Under the pieces are notes generated by a model. It had not been told where the DNA came from, did no database searches, and was given only the letters and a program-made list of their open reading frames with translations. From positions 44,358 through 108,357 of the forward strand of contig UZAN01039755.1 of the NCBI GenBank assembly GCA_900618425.1: DNA of 64,000 bases. Direction: 5' to 3'. Below, piece by piece: positions 12,991 through 25,735 of the stretch (the first letter of the stretch is position 1; every line of letters begins with the position of its first letter). Source of the stretch: Echinostoma caproni. Lineage: Eukaryota > Platyhelminthes > Trematoda > Plagiorchiida > Echinostomatidae. Made by a program: the position numbers and the translations under genes.

Positions 12991-13894
12991 GTTCATTTTT
13001 AGATCTGTTAAAGTGCTTGACTTATCTTCAAAGAAACACATTTTCAGGTGTAGCTATGCAAAGAAATACGTCTGCCACTGAATGACACTACTTTTAAATT
13101 CTTTGAAGAATAGTCCTATATCATAAGGACGTCAGAGCGCTAATCATTCCCGTGGTTCTTTCTACAAGCTCATGATAACTAAAGACTAAGGAATAAATTG
13201 TTTCAATGTTTTGTGCTGAAAACGTCCCCACCAGTAGATTCGATTTTACACAGAAAATAGGTTCATTGTTACCAAGACGAATACCCCGAATTGAACAAAT
13301 GATCAGCGTATTTTTCAATTGAGAATACTGCCAGCTACGTGATCCAAAAGAAACAGGGAAGTGAGAGAAAAATCGCCTTTGCAATCCAGCAGATAATGAC
13401 CACGAACATTAAACATTGTAACTCCTGAAAAACCCGCAAAATAGCAATCTAAATTTAGGTTGGGTTCAGGATATTAACGATCGATAATTATTGTTTTAGA
13501 AAATACAAACAGAAAAATTATAACAATATATTTTTATGAACGATACATTCTTTCCTTACACATAATAGCACTGTTTATGTCCAACCGTTGGGGAATAACC
13601 CCCTGTTTTCATTCCAGTGATCGTAACATAGCTATGTCAATATCCGCATAACTGCAACCTTTCCAAGTTCTTTACCGCGAAATAGAAGTGTGCTTTTCTA
13701 ATGAAAAATGCGTTTGGGATAGTATTGCACAAGATGCTTGTGTAACAGAAGCTGCTGGTGGTTTATTCCGATAGATCATTGCCTAGCTTACAACTGTGTC
13801 GTAATCAAACCTTAGGCACATTAAGAACCGGATTTTTATAGGTGTGTTTTCTTTTCAGTAATAGCGTGCTGGAAAATATTTGCACTAGGTTTGA

Positions 13895-13950
13895 GAACCA
13901 TCTGACCTGGAGGTATCATGGTCGAACGGTCACGTGATATGAAGCGTTGG
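13895..13950 (+). mobile_element. tRNA-like SINE head fragment, decayed
   Basis: It shares ACCTGGAGGT and a weakened B box (TGGTCGAACGGTCAC) with 12926-12990. It is probably a second old copy of the same head. Confidence 0.3.
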
Positions 13951-15010
13951 GCAGGCTAAACCATTGAATCGCGAGGCGTTCAGGTCAAGTTCATAATAAT
14001 AAGGATAAGATTTGCTCAGCACAACACGTCCTCATGTAAATGGATTTATTTTGTTTGCAATTTGACGAATTTTTCAGTGTAGGGACAACTTTGTCCTGTA
14101 GAGGGATTTCTTCAGATCTGACGTAGCAGACACTGCTTACATAGTTTCTCCGTAGCCCATATCTTTGAATTCTTTGCGCAGGTATTCTTTCGTTTACCCA
14201 ACTTCACAAGCCCTGAGAATGAATTTTGGTTTTTCTGAGCAAAATAAACTCAACTTGCGATAAACCGAATTTCAGCAACCTTTTAATGTGTTACATTTGA
14301 GATACTGACTACCTTATTTGCTTGTCATTTTCCAAATAGCATTACTCGGTTGTGGAAGGAGTTGCATACAGTCGTCCCACGCAAGAGATTCAGCCTGCTG
14401 AAAAAAACCCAACATGACTGATCCAGGGTTACAGTACTTCTCAGTTTCCTTCAAGAGCACTAACGATTGTGTAGCTACACATCTGTCTATGACGCGATTT
14501 CGATTGATATCGAAATAGCAGCTTTTTAAAATTCGGGTTCGAATCATCATAGAAATGGACCAAAATGGACCGAAACAAAGACGAAGCTTACTGATATCGC
14601 ACTAAAATTTAACACCCAATTAAAATCGTTTTACACTTCTAAAATCTACACCATGCAACGAGATTTCGGGTAACGTTTAATTTCACCTGGTTATTGTTAA
14701 TTATTCATTACTGTTCGCTGGATTCCCCTGTAACGATAAATCATTACTTTTAAACCATTAACCAGTGAAAAAGAACTTTCCCTACCAGACTGTCAATCTT
14801 ATGTTATGATCGAGATTTTTATCCCAATATTCATTCCTTTTTCACGCGACATTGAGCTACATAAATCGTATTAATTTCATTATGAATGAATTTAAAAACT
14901 CTCATCACTTTTACTTGATTAGGTATTGGTACCTTAATGAAGAGCCATATGCTGGATTATGGCGGTTGATTATAATTCAAAACACCTAGTCATTTTAACT
15001 GATATTTGAT
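13951..15010. other. no recognised gene
   Basis: Low-complexity AT-rich DNA. The minus-strand frame at 14314-14550 has no recognisable domain. Confidence 0.45.
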
Positions 15011-15041
15011 ATACTCAATATACTCGATGTACTCGATATAC
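15011..15041. repeat. 9-bp tandem repeat
   Basis: About 3.4 copies of ATACTCGAT: ATACTCAAT (15011), ATACTCGAT (15020), GTACTCGAT (15029), then ATAC. Confidence 0.85.
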
Positions 15042-15305
15042 GGCGGCAATAGTATGTCGCCTTTCACTGTGATAGTGAACAATGCTGTTCTCCACACTCT
15101 GCCAGTCTAACTTTCCACAGTTTACAGTTTTCATCACTGATCGATTCTTCGTTTCACTCCTGTCCAAAAGCAGGCTTTATTCAGTTTATTGATCATTCTT
15201 TTGTACATACGTTGATGATTTTTCTAATAAAATACCATAGTGTGTTAGATGCTTTCATTGATGCCCGATTGGGTACTGAGCTGCATCGCCATTGTAAAAT
15301 GTGAA

Positions 15306-15333
15306 AATGCAAGCNAATGCAAGCTAATGCAGC
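15306..15333. repeat. 10-bp tandem repeat
   Basis: Nearly three copies of AATGCAAGCT. An unresolved base (N at 15315) lies in the first copy, so the copy number in the assembly may be unreliable. Confidence 0.8.
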
Positions 15334-15534
15334 AGCGCTGTTTTCAATCGATGGCTTCTCACTATTGCTACCGAGTTGGATGTGTCCAAAAACTATAGAA
15401 TCACTTGGGCACAGTACTTTAGTACTGTTTGTTAAATATTGTTTGCCACTGGTCAACCTTCAGTTCATTCATGTTGTAAGGGAACACTATGAAGAAGTTT
15501 GGCTTATGTTGCAGCTCATCTGCCGCACCCCCAT

Positions 15535-15615
15535 CTGGGATTCGAACCACGGGCAATAACTTAGTATAATAGTTCGAACCCGGAGTGATCTGGTTAGCAG
15601 TCGTAACTCACACGA
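15535..15615 (-). mobile_element. tRNA-derived SINE-like fragment with two B boxes
   Basis: Read on the minus strand, the stretch has a tRNA-like anticodon region CTGCTAACCAG, then CCGGGTTCGAACTA (about 15572-15585), and 30 bases further GTGGTTCGAATCCCAG (about 15538-15553). Both GGTTCGAA strings fit a polymerase III B box. Two B boxes so close suggest either two nested heads or a duplicated head. The stems are degenerate, so this is not a functional tRNA. Confidence 0.5.
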
Positions 15616-17257
15616 CTCACGCTTGCAGCCTGAAGTTTATATACGTGACAGATTGCCGGATACTGTTTCTTTCAAAGACTCAAGGATGCTACTTCCGGAG
15701 TATTCGGTTGATAGGTCTAACTCAGAAAAGCGTATGCGGAGAAGGTCGAAGGAAAGGTGATAAAAATCAATCACACATCACAAACTACTACTCAGAAGTA
15801 ACCGTGAGTTATGCTTTAAATTGTATAATAAGCAAGAGAGAAGAGGTGACTCAGATTGCTACGCTGCTGTTGTAAATGGTTTCGATATTGTCGAAATATT
15901 TCGAAATATATGTCGGTTTGTGAATGGAAGTGATACAAAAAATGACAATAAAAGTTATGTAACCGTTCTTGTTGTACCTGTAATGAAATCGTCGATCATA
16001 CCGCTGAGCAGTTGCTGTTCCAAAGAGTTCTGAAGCCAAAATGGAGTCCTGTTTGAACACAACATTGACAATTTAGGGGAGATATCAACATAAACCCATT
16101 TTAACTAATGGCCAGATGCACTTCGCATGTTATGCTACATCGCGTTTATTCATACATCATGATGAACAGTCCTTTGGCATGTTTCCAGTTTATAGCTAGA
16201 CCAAATTATTCATGTTACCAGCTCTTAGGTAATAATACGTAAAAATGAGAATAAACTATCGACAGGCGATGGTATCATCGCCACCCGAAATAAAAAATGC
16301 CAATTCCTGATATTAAACAAACATATATGTGGTTCAGTATCATTAGATGTTTGATAAAGCTACCCTTTTTCGAATTGGACTTGTGAGAATATAGCCCAAA
16401 TTCCATTCTGTGAAACCATTGTTTATTTGATTTCTTTCCGTGGGTCTTATTTCTGCATCGCTTTTGTAAATAGTTTAGACTCGAATGTTTCGGACATTTA
16501 TGAAATTATCGTGATTTTACTGTTTGATTCGTCAACATATCAGATACCTCAAAATGGATAAAACCCATGCCTGGACGCCAATTACATGTTTCTAGGATAG
16601 ATGATCTACCGGATTAGCCATGAAGAATAAGAATTAGCTAAGGGATTTTCATATTTGCATTACCGTTTCGAGTAATAGAGGACAGTTGATTCAAACAATA
16701 AGTATGTAGACTGTAAACATTGATGAATCTACCCTAGATTCCACAGGAAAACCACAAATAAGATGATTCTTCTTACTTTGCACCGATAGTTAAATAACAT
16801 TAAACTTTGATCTAGTTCCCTCTAATGAGTATTCTCCGTGTTATCTATAATCCACAACGATGGATTGTTTTCAGTTGCGAACAATTATTCTCAATTTTGC
16901 AGAAGACTAAAGATTTATCTATATATTTCGAGATTGTGGGGAGAGCGTTCAGATAACCCCAGGCATTCATAGACCATTGCCCATTTGGGTTGATTGCTAG
17001 GGTCTAGGCTCTCAAGATGGTCATAACATATTGCTTNGGACAAAAATCGCGGTGGAAACAGTTGACTTCTTCCCCTTGTACCGCCTTCGTAAATGGTTAC
17101 AAAAAGCTGCTACATTATCCCCACAAACTCCATGGTTATTGTGGCTGACTCCGTTCTGTTCGACCATGCTTCGTCTATGATTCACTCCCGTCTGTTGTAT
17201 CGTCGTTGTATCGTCTGCTCTTCTATGCTGGACAAAACCTAGGATTTCTTTTCCGAC
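15616..17257. other. no recognised gene
   Basis: Short chance frames only (15585-15875 and 15821-16033 plus; 15851-16060 minus). N at 17037. No repeat family recognised. Confidence 0.45.
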
Positions 17258-17377
17258 ATGTTGATTGCGTTTTTCCTATTCTTTGCTCTTCTTATCAAAT
17301 CACACGCTTACACCAAAGCAAGCACGTTACTATATAAAATAATCAAGATGTATCACAGACGCACTCGAGAAAATTAG
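17258..17377 (+). CDS. signal-peptide ORF, possible first exon of a small secreted peptide gene
   Basis: The ATG at 17258 opens a 39-codon frame starting MLIAFFLFFALLIKSHA, an almost ideal signal peptide with a cleavage site after SHA, followed by a basic tail containing HRR and ending at TAG. If it is an exon, the best donor inside it is GAT|GTATCA (17350), which leaves phase 2. The next exon-like block (17448-17500) is open only in phase 0, so either a small exon lies between them or the two are unrelated. T-rich DNA makes such hydrophobic starts by chance fairly often. The layout recalls micro-exon genes of schistosomes. Confidence 0.3.
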   Translation: MLIAFFLFFALLIKSHAYTKASTLLYKIIKMYHRRTREN

Positions 17378-17447
17378 ATCAGGCGTGCAATTTATCAGCT
17401 ACAACAATTGATTCATCACCTAAATACACTCCAACTGTAATTTACAG

Positions 17448-17500
17448 AAAGCGTTTATGAGTTTGGCTACGGACATTTGTTGTGAATCAAGTTGCTCTCG
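17448..17500 (+). CDS. possible 53-nt exon encoding a CCxxxC motif
   Basis: A C/T-containing acceptor tract ending TTTACAG (17441-17447) and a strong donor CTCTCG|GTGAGT (17501) bound 53 nt. Only one frame is open (phase 0). It encodes 17 residues ending LATDICCESSCS. CC-x3-C is the spacing seen in the A chain of insulin-like peptides, but it is too short a pattern to assign a family. The segment joins in phase to the acceptor at 17645, where the frame closes after nine more codons. Confidence 0.33.
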
Positions 17501-17644
17501 GTGAGTACCTCACACGAACACAAGATTCCTCAGCGTATTCTATCATCTAGACACATACTTGAAGCCTTACTGTTCGGTGATTCGCTGTATCTTTCTTTCA
17601 CATCGCTAGATTAGTACATTCACAAGCTCACTCTCTCTCTTTAG

Positions 17645-17698
17645 AGCTATCAAAGTTAGCTTGCGTGTTTAAATTCGTCCCGGTTTCACGAAAATAAA
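17645..17698 (+). CDS. possible terminal exon with poly(A) signal
   Basis: It follows a CTCTCTCTCTTTAG acceptor. The two bases left over from 17448-17500 complete an Arg codon, then the frame reads AIKVSLRV and stops at TAA (17670-17672). AATAAA follows at 17693-17698. The phase match, stop and poly(A) signal agree with one another, which is the best argument that this small locus is real. The intron would be 144 nt. Confidence 0.33.
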
Positions 17699-19297
17699 AC
17701 GAACGTTCGTAGAACAGTTTGCTTCCGTCTTCACCTAGAAGCATAGTGCGTTAAACTTCAATGCAAAGTTGAACTGAGTTTAAAGAAGGAGAAAGCGATT
17801 AGTTCAATGCTTGAAAATCAATCAGGTACCACGAATGTAAACATATTTTTATTTATCTTACACATGAGTATAATAATCAGTAGACAGAGTAAGCTCCATG
17901 AGCAGCAGAATGAATTGCTCAGCTTTGATAACAGGCAGGTTTAGACCTTGTAATTGAATAAGCACCTTTCATAGGACCCCAAAAGACTGGATTTGCTACT
18001 CAACTAGACAGAAAGGGAGCTTTCTACAAATAATGTTATATGACTCTGGCAGAGTTTAAATCTCAGATATTTGTGCTCGCAGTGCGTTAGTGACAGAGAC
18101 TAAAATCGCTTGGCCACCTCCAAAGAGTAAGAGGATAAATCGCAAATAGCCTATTAAACTATATGATAATTCATCCAGTTAGAAATTTTACTGAACGGTA
18201 ATTTTTGCATAAGTCAAAATCACAATCCATCACCTTTTATCTCAACTTTCTATTGGGCCTTGGTAGGAATCGTGCTTTCTAAAGAACTCAGCCCTCTAAC
18301 CTGAACAGAACTAAGTCGAAATTTTGGTTTTGCTTTGCGGCTTTTTGTATGTTGTGGCTCGTGGCGTTCAAGTGAACTCAAGTTTCTAAGCCACATCCAA
18401 CACACTTTGTGTTTGAGTTCCGTTGTATCGCAAGAACAATAAAATCAGGGAACGCTTTAGGGAACCAAAAAGTGGATTTTAATTAGTTTAAGAGTATCTA
18501 CAGTAAACACGTGGTGTGATGGTGTTTCTCTATATGGATTTACGCGATCATTCAACATATTGGTTGCATCAAAATTCTTGTAAACAAAAGCTGAAACAGC
18601 AGTTTTATCATTGTAACTGTATCGGAACAAAAGTTTCGTGTATCTACAGAACAAAATAGAGGTATGTTGTTTTAAACAAGAGATAAATATAGAAAATTAG
18701 TATACCCCATATAAAATAATGCAAATAATTGTAAATATCAGAATAAAGTCACTGGGAAAGGCTTGTTTCCCGAGCCCGTAGATGTAAAAGGATAGTCTCT
18801 CGGTAATCGTGAAGATGGTGTCCACGTGAGCAAACACTGGGTGCTTTGGATATCGACAACAATTTGTGGAGACTATTTACCAACTTGAGATAACGGAGGC
18901 CAGTTCATAGACTGGAGAGAATATCAACACCCTTGTTGATGTTAGGTACAAATGATCGGAATAAACTAATTTTTAGGTTCATTCATGCTACTTTGGATGG
19001 GACGGAAATAATCTGAGCCGGAAAAGGGGCAAACGATCACTATATCTTCGGTGTACTTACAGACGACGAAGTTTCGGTGAATTCTAAGGTTCCGGGTGAA
19101 CAATGAAAAAGGAATGCGGACAGAATAGTACAAATGACCACAACAAAATTGTTGTTTACAGAAGAAGATTTTGTGTCGCCAAGTGAAGGAATTTGGTTCC
19201 TAGGGGAGACGAAATCCATCAAAGCATTCAATATTCCCGATCTCAGATAACACTTGCTCGAGAGAACTGAAAGTGTGTGTGAGTTGGATTGCCCTCA
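17699..19297. other. no recognised gene
   Basis: Only short frames (18457-18654 and 19040-19231 minus). No recognised repeats or RNA genes. Confidence 0.45.
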
Positions 19298-20050
19298 TTA
19301 ATGCCAACCCCAGACGGTCGGGATTCGTTTCGGAGAACAAGCTCGGTAATCTGGCAATATGTGCTGCAAGCTTATCAGCATATGCTTTTTATCAGGGATG
19401 GTGATAATAAACAGGGAACATCGGATCTGGTGACCTTGAGTTCCTTCAAGGTCAGGGGAAGCAAAGTTAGTTGTATCATAGGTTAGAAAATGGGTTGAAA
19501 GGGAGAATGCTGCAGGATCCGCAGCAAAGCAACATATTGGTTCTTCAACCTTAAGAAAGAGTTGATGGGTGAAATACCTAGTTGCCTTCAGATGGACGAA
19601 GATAGTGACTATCACTCAACACGCTCGTACTGTGCAGTCTGTCTAGGCTTCCTTATTCAGCTCTAATCAGAACAGATCACTTTTTCCCACGGTTGCAACT
19701 GCCAGTCTTGTGGTCCGTATTTTTGCATGAGGAAGTAGCTTGAGGAACCAAGATAGTGGGCTATCATTTCGAATACATGTATCATTTATCTGTCCAACAG
19801 TATGCAAAGTGTAAATTAAAATTTTCGGTGAGCACATTATAACAGGAAGCGACATCATTGTTGGCAGATATAGAAAGACCAGAAGAAGTAACGAAATCCC
19901 TGAGTTTATCCTGGTTCCAATGAAAACTACTGATTTGGCTAAAATTGCAGAAAGAGAGTCGAGAATATCGAAAATTATTAGCTTTTTAGTAAATCTCAGG
20001 GTGAACGACGATCGTATATATGTCCAAAGTGTAGACAGTAGCTCGTTCAC
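19298..20050 (-). pseudogene. LINE reverse transcriptase relic (CR1/jockey-like)
   Basis: The minus-strand frame at 19667-20050 reads through the region around the RT active site. LLLLVFLYLPTMMSLPVIM corresponds to the L-F-x-V-F-x-N-D-L-P block. It is followed by CSPKILIYTLH, where the A-D-D catalytic box should be, before the conserved K-I-Y. The DNA shows the substitutions and a small deletion that turned AATGAC and GCTGACGAT into the present sequence. A weaker downstream frame (19298-19615) would hold the C-terminal part. The catalytic aspartates are gone, so this is a dead copy. Assignment to CR1/jockey rather than another non-LTR clade is inferred. Confidence 0.6.
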
Positions 20051-21342
20051 TAATACGCAACAAACTAAATTTCATCCGGCAGAGCATTCACTTGATTAGG
20101 GGCATTTTACCGTTCACCAAACGTAGAAGAGTTAGTTACCTTGTGCAATGCACAGCGACCCATTTGTGCAGATAGCTGAATGTGCTGGTGAACTTTCAGC
20201 ATCGAGAGTGGATGAATCATGGCCAGTGTAAGTATTCACAAATTAACAAACTAGCGATCTAGTTGAGAGATTGAACATCTGTTGGATGTTGTAATAACTT
20301 CTTCCGTTGATCAGGACGATCAATCGTGTACGTGTGTTGCGAAAAGTCACAACACAACAGTTCTTAAAATTTTGAAATATATCAACACCGACGCAATAAT
20401 CCACAATGTCTGAATGTAACCAATTTCCCTCGCGTAAAATCATTCTAGCATTTCTGCATAGTTTGTGATGTACTTAAACCCGAGCACGACAGATTTCACC
20501 CAGGAGATAATGAATGTGGCTAGGACATAAGAGGATATGCCACTTTGGAAATGGAGCTTCACCTCAGCGCTAACCACCAGTCAATGCGATGCTTACAACC
20601 TTATTGACACCTATCTCTCGACCGTTTATAGTTAGCCCTCATGGAATGCTAAAAAGGCGGAATTCCATTGTCAGGCACGAATATGTGCATGGATTTCGCG
20701 ATACAAAGTAACTGAAGGACAGTAATCGACCTTAGGAATCTCAAGAACTGATGCAGAATTGCAAACCAGGTGAATTGCCCTGAACCCACACGGTATATTC
20801 GAAATCTTGGCAAACAAAAGGCTCAACTCAAAAGATATGCGTGCCCACTGGCAAGCTATTTTCGGTAATAGTCGTACTTCGGCTGATTAAGTCTGTTAGC
20901 ACTGGAATATTTTAGAAATGGCAGACCCGTTTAGGAGGTTTAACTTTAAGATATATAATCGCGAGGAGCTCGGAGTCAGCTACACAATAATTTTAACTAT
21001 ATAGAATATAAAACGAAAATAAGCAACTCGGTCTATTCATACTGTTGATGAACAATATGTCAATCAAACAACCTAATTCGGAGTAAGTGAGTCAATTGAC
21101 TGTTAACAATTACGTCAAACGCTTGTGATAGTTGACAAGTGATTGAGGAAAAGTGTCGCTGTTTGGTAATTTTATTGAGCAACTGGGTTCCCACAAGTTG
21201 AACGAGCGTCAGAGAATGTTAGATGGCATTCTAACTTTCCCATCACAATGCGACTGACGACATTAGTTTTTAATCTCACAAATAATTTGGATGCATTGTT
21301 TGGATACGAGAATGAAACGCTCTTATCCGTTCATCCTGTGGA
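20051..21342. other. no recognised gene
   Basis: Short frames only. A GTAAGT donor at 20228 follows a short open segment (about 20200-20227), but no matching acceptor or downstream exon could be linked. Confidence 0.45.
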
Positions 21343-21626
21343 TTAACTATTGATAATCGTGCCTAGAATGCAGAACACGCGGTATTTGGAAATCAGTGTT
21401 TTGATAACACAACAATAATATGGACCATCGGCCGTGCGGCTCTTAAAGTTCACCGTTCCATCCCAGTTCGTGACATCAAAACCATCTGCGCTGCTGACGA
21501 ATCCCAACAGAGAAAACGCAGCTGTCCAATGCACAGTATAGCGGCTGTCACTATAGAATGATCTTTTCAAATGAAACGCTATTGTAAATACGGGATAGAA
21601 ACCACCAAACGGGTCGTGAAACCTTT
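21343..21626 (-). CDS. possible terminal coding exon, unknown product
   Basis: On the minus strand an acceptor ATGTCATTTCCAG (ending at 21627) precedes 284 nt that stay open after two leading bases to a TAG. The reading contains DGFDVTNWDGTVNFKSR, and its codon choice is unusually balanced for this DNA, with many RNY codons. I recognise no domain. It could be a real exon or a chance frame inside an unrecognised element. Confidence 0.3.
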
Positions 21627-22402
21627 CTGGAAATGACATAAAGTTGAACCTCACTACCTCTTGCTGATGAAACCGAACGGGTTACACTAGAAAAACCGTA
21701 CACCGATAAATTGCGTTTCCACTTGGTACGTCATTGGTGATTTCCCATTCATGTTGGGTGTGAGTTTGGGCCATGTCTCACCGGACCTTTAGGTTCATGC
21801 TGTTTGTATTTTCCCTCTGTTGCACATTATCAGTTAACCCTCTCTATGAAGAACCTCCTGTTTGTGGACGGTTATAATCCACGCGATAATCGGTCCATCT
21901 GTGGTTGCCTAATGCATCGGGTCGCGCAGGGCATACTGCAGCACACTTATGCCCAAGCAAAATGCACTTTTTATTTCTGGAACGCATAATGATACATATC
22001 GCTTTCAGAAAACGGGATATGCTCAATCAACAGTTGCTTGATAACCTACAGAATTGGATACTTCAAGAGAGATTGATAGGATTGTAAACTATAAACCATG
22101 GGTGAATTTAATTCTAGCCGACAACAGAGTTAGTTTCTCATTGACTTTTGTAATCAGCTGCCTAATATGTTGATATTTGAAGGAGAAATGAATACGAAGT
22201 TTAATCCATGATTTAGCAATTTAGTGTTACCCGCATAATGCAATTTATTGAGTTTGGATATGTTTGCAAATTTGTTAGAAAGTAAATTATCTTTACTTTC
22301 TCGTCATAAGAAAATTCTATGTGATTCGGATGCCTCACCTTACGTATTTCATATGGTACCACAAACAGGGATAGGACTAAGAGGTTATACAAATGCCGTC
22401 CT

Positions 22403-22849
22403 TCAATATTTGCTCCACGTGTGCCACATTTTACAACTATAAATACACCAATTTGACGGCAGCACATGGTGCCCGAGGAGGAAAAATGTCCTGATCAATT
22501 TTTTATTCCTCAGCTCTGTTGTACACAACCGTGAAGTCATAAACATAGATGGTGCTGGTTTACAATATCCAATTAATGAACCATGAATCTCTAAACCGAG
22601 GGCGGATGTGGACTGTAATGTTCGAGATCCAGATTGACTACCTGCGATCGAATGTGACAGGGAGGGTAATCTCAACTGAGAACTGCGCTCGAATGGAACA
22701 TCATGGAAGTTTTCGTGGACTAGAATGCGCGTTTTTGTCACCTGTATTGATACACGAAGATGCTTGGTGCAGAGATCCAAGTGCACCATAATAAGTACAT
22801 ATGGGTCAATAGTTGAGATAGATAACGACGATAGTGATACACAAATCAT
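22403..22849 (-). CDS. longest open frame in the window, unknown
   Basis: 148 codons on the minus strand, partly also open on the plus strand (22549-22791). The translation is Ser/Leu/His-rich with no recognised motif, signal peptide or membrane segment. One frame of this length is about what chance gives in 64 kb, so it is listed only because it is the longest. Confidence 0.15.
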   Translation of the reverse strand: MICVSLSSLSISTIDPYVLIMVHLDLCTKHLRVSIQVTKTRILVHENFHDVPFERSSQLRLPSLSHSIAGSQSGSRTLQSTSALGLEIHGSLIGYCKPAPSMFMTSRLCTTELRNKKLIRTFFLLGHHVLPSNWCIYSCKMWHTWSKY

Positions 22850-23501
22850 GCCAGTTCTGAATTCATGCTACCCAAAGAACAACATGTTCAATCTAACCGA
22901 TGAAGTTGTTTAATCACGGTGTTGACCGTCAATCAGGGCTCAGCGGGGTTGCTACGAACTTGACTGTTAGAGATCCGGGTCCTCCAAAGGATGCATGCAA
23001 TATTGTGGACAATATCAAAGTGATCTCAACAAAAAAAAACATGGAGCTCTAGAGAATTTTGTCAGTCATCAGAAACGACAAATTATTCGCAAATGAATTG
23101 CATTGCTCGGCAACAGGGTGCACGTTTTTCGATGCCGTCAGCTGTATAGTTTTATTTGGTTGACAGAGAGTTGAATTCTGTGTGCTACAAACAGAATGCG
23201 GATGGGTTTCTTCGTGTATCTCAGTTTGTTATAATCAAATAGCTTGGTGAATAGTTCACTCTGCAACGACTGGCCATAAAAAGTAGTTTGCTTTTATTTC
23301 CTTCTATATCGCATTGAAAGGTGAAAATCACAGCAGATAGATCAGTTCTCAGGTGTACAGTTTTTCTAGTGACCGTTCAGTATTCATTCAAATCAGTCGA
23401 GCTTCTCGCAGTTCTTAAACTCCTCAAAGACAGCAAAGTTTGTGAACTCAATTCAATAGGCTACCGAAAATTGTGAAACATGCTTTTTCTCACGATGTCA
23501 C

Positions 23502-23672
23502 CTGGTATCCTTTTTGCTCCTTTACTAGCTTCACTCGCGATCGGTTTTCTATGTGCGTGCAGATGTGCTTCACGCTTTGCAGGCGTAAATGCGCCTCCAT
23601 CTAGTAGAACTTGCAATCGAGTTTCCCCCAAAGCCGAAAACTCTCTAAGCCAGTATTCTGCCAACTTAATCC
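23502..23672 (-). CDS. possible internal coding exon, unknown product
   Basis: 171 nt between an acceptor GGAGTACAG and a good donor CCAG|GTGACA on the minus strand. They are open after two leading bases for 56 codons and leave one base. The reading contains LGETRLQVLLDGGAF and a Lys/Arg/His-rich second half (KREAHLHAHRK). GC is higher than in the flanks and codons are R-initial, as in coding DNA. The polypyrimidine tract is weak. The plus strand is also open (23480-23794), so the strand is not certain. Confidence 0.32.
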
Positions 23673-25735
23673 CTGTACTCCTGATCTACATTTGTTGTAG
23701 ACGAATGTTTGGCAAATTTGCATTGCACGGTAGTTGTTATGAGTGTGCGGATTACCTTTCCAATGCTCATCATACATGTAATGCAGTAAAATAAACAGCC
23801 TGATATCTAAACTACTATGTTTGATTTATGCCTTGCTACCAGAGAGAATCTCAGGTATCCAGACGATTAATCCTATTTCCAATAAAAATGCCAGTAAGAA
23901 TGTCTCAACGGTTTCACCGTCTACGTCACTAAACATTGTTGAGGGCGTATTACTTCCAGGAATACTCTTAATCTTGTATTTCATTATTTTGTATTCATTA
24001 TTTCCATAAATCTCCGTATTCGATGGTTGATACCGTCACTCATGGTGTGCATCATTTTGCGTCTTCCTTGAATAAGGGCCTTCTGGATAAATAATAGTTT
24101 TACTAAATCACGTTATCTATGGATCAAGGCTTTTTCTGTGTATACTTTAAAACGGCTGCGGTTGACCTGATGCGAGAACATCACGCTTGACAAATTTACG
24201 GGAAAGAAGCGTATTAAGATTCAACCTATTCTGAATGATATTCTCTCCATTCTATAAACTCGGATTTGTTTTAGTTGGAAGTTATCCACAATACTCTATT
24301 TTCTATACTCGAACAGGATATTTTATACCCTTGATTTATTGGTAGCAGGTAGGCAGACCATGTTTTTCATTGATGGCCTCCAGAGGTGATTCTCTTCATG
24401 AATAGTAAAATGATTCTTTTTAATTGGTCGACAATCTACTTCCCCTCAGATATGTGTTCGAACCTGTATGCATGTACGTCCATTTCAATAATAAACGTAA
24501 CGGTCTATATGAATGTACCTTTCACACTCCATCCCTTCAGGGTGTATATTCAACTAAACTGTTCGTAGAACAATACATTTTAAATATCTGGGTATCATTT
24601 CACCTTAGACTACTGTGTATTCCCCTCATGGTAAATCCATGTTTGCCAAATTTCGTTAATTGTTGACTTCCATCTACATACTTGGAGAAAAGTGGAATCT
24701 CCTGCATTTTATTACTCCGTTTTGCATGTCGTTCATCGCTGTAAATTGTCTGTATAGTTCTAGGTCGTTTTCTCGGTCAAAAGGACGCAGGTTTCACCGC
24801 TTTCGTCGGTGTCCTTGTATTCTTACCGCTTTCCAGTGGTATCCTGGTACTGATTTTCTTCACTTCGTGTCCATATGCATATAGATACTTGGAAATATTT
24901 TAATGAACAACTTTGTCCCGCAAGGATCATTATTTTACATAAGGATGTATTAGGCAGCATTCGAGTCCCGCATGGGCTCCCCGTTTCAAATTTCCCCTTC
25001 AGTAAATTTACCAATTATTTACATACCTATTTATTTATTTATTTACATGCATATTCATTTCAAATATCACTTCTGCGATTCGGGATATAGAATGACCAGC
25101 AGGCTGTTCTACAGCAACTCATTTGCAAATTAAAGCTATTATTCGATGTCATTTATTACGCGTTAAATGCTGCCAACTGCAATAATCTTGGAGGAATGTA
25201 AGATATGAATGCCATAAAAAGTAAGTGAGAAGAGTTCATCACGGTGAAATCCGTGTCGTATCTATGTGAATTTCGTGCAACTACTACATATTCAAGGATA
25301 ACATATACCTGGAGCCCATCTACACCGTGAAATTTCACTTCAAGCAATTCTAATACCATGCCAGTGATTCACATGGAAACCAAACTGATTGGTTGTAAAT
25401 TAGATTTGTCAATGAACGGTGCTCCATCATTAATTCGGTGATAAATAAAAACTGCCACGAAGAACCAACCCTAGACTGTTAGGCAATCTATGTAGACGCA
25501 AGTCTCCGGTAATCCGTGGAAGGAGGTCAGTGAAAAGTAAATCTCCAATATTTGGACGTATCTAAACAACAGCAATGGCCATAGCAAATCCCTTATGTTC
25601 ATTAAGGACAAATCACAATGCACGCCTAATTCAAGGATACGGGTTCAAGGTCAAGAACTATTCGAGTAAATTATTCGAATGCTTGAATACAATAAAAATA
25701 CAGTTCCAAACAAGCTCGTTTTTTCTGAAGCATAC
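23673..25735. other. no recognised gene
   Basis: AT-rich, with short frames only. A (TATT)n run lies at 25029-25044. Confidence 0.45.
25029..25044. repeat. (TATT)n microsatellite
   Basis: Four tandem TATT/TTTA units. Confidence 0.85.
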
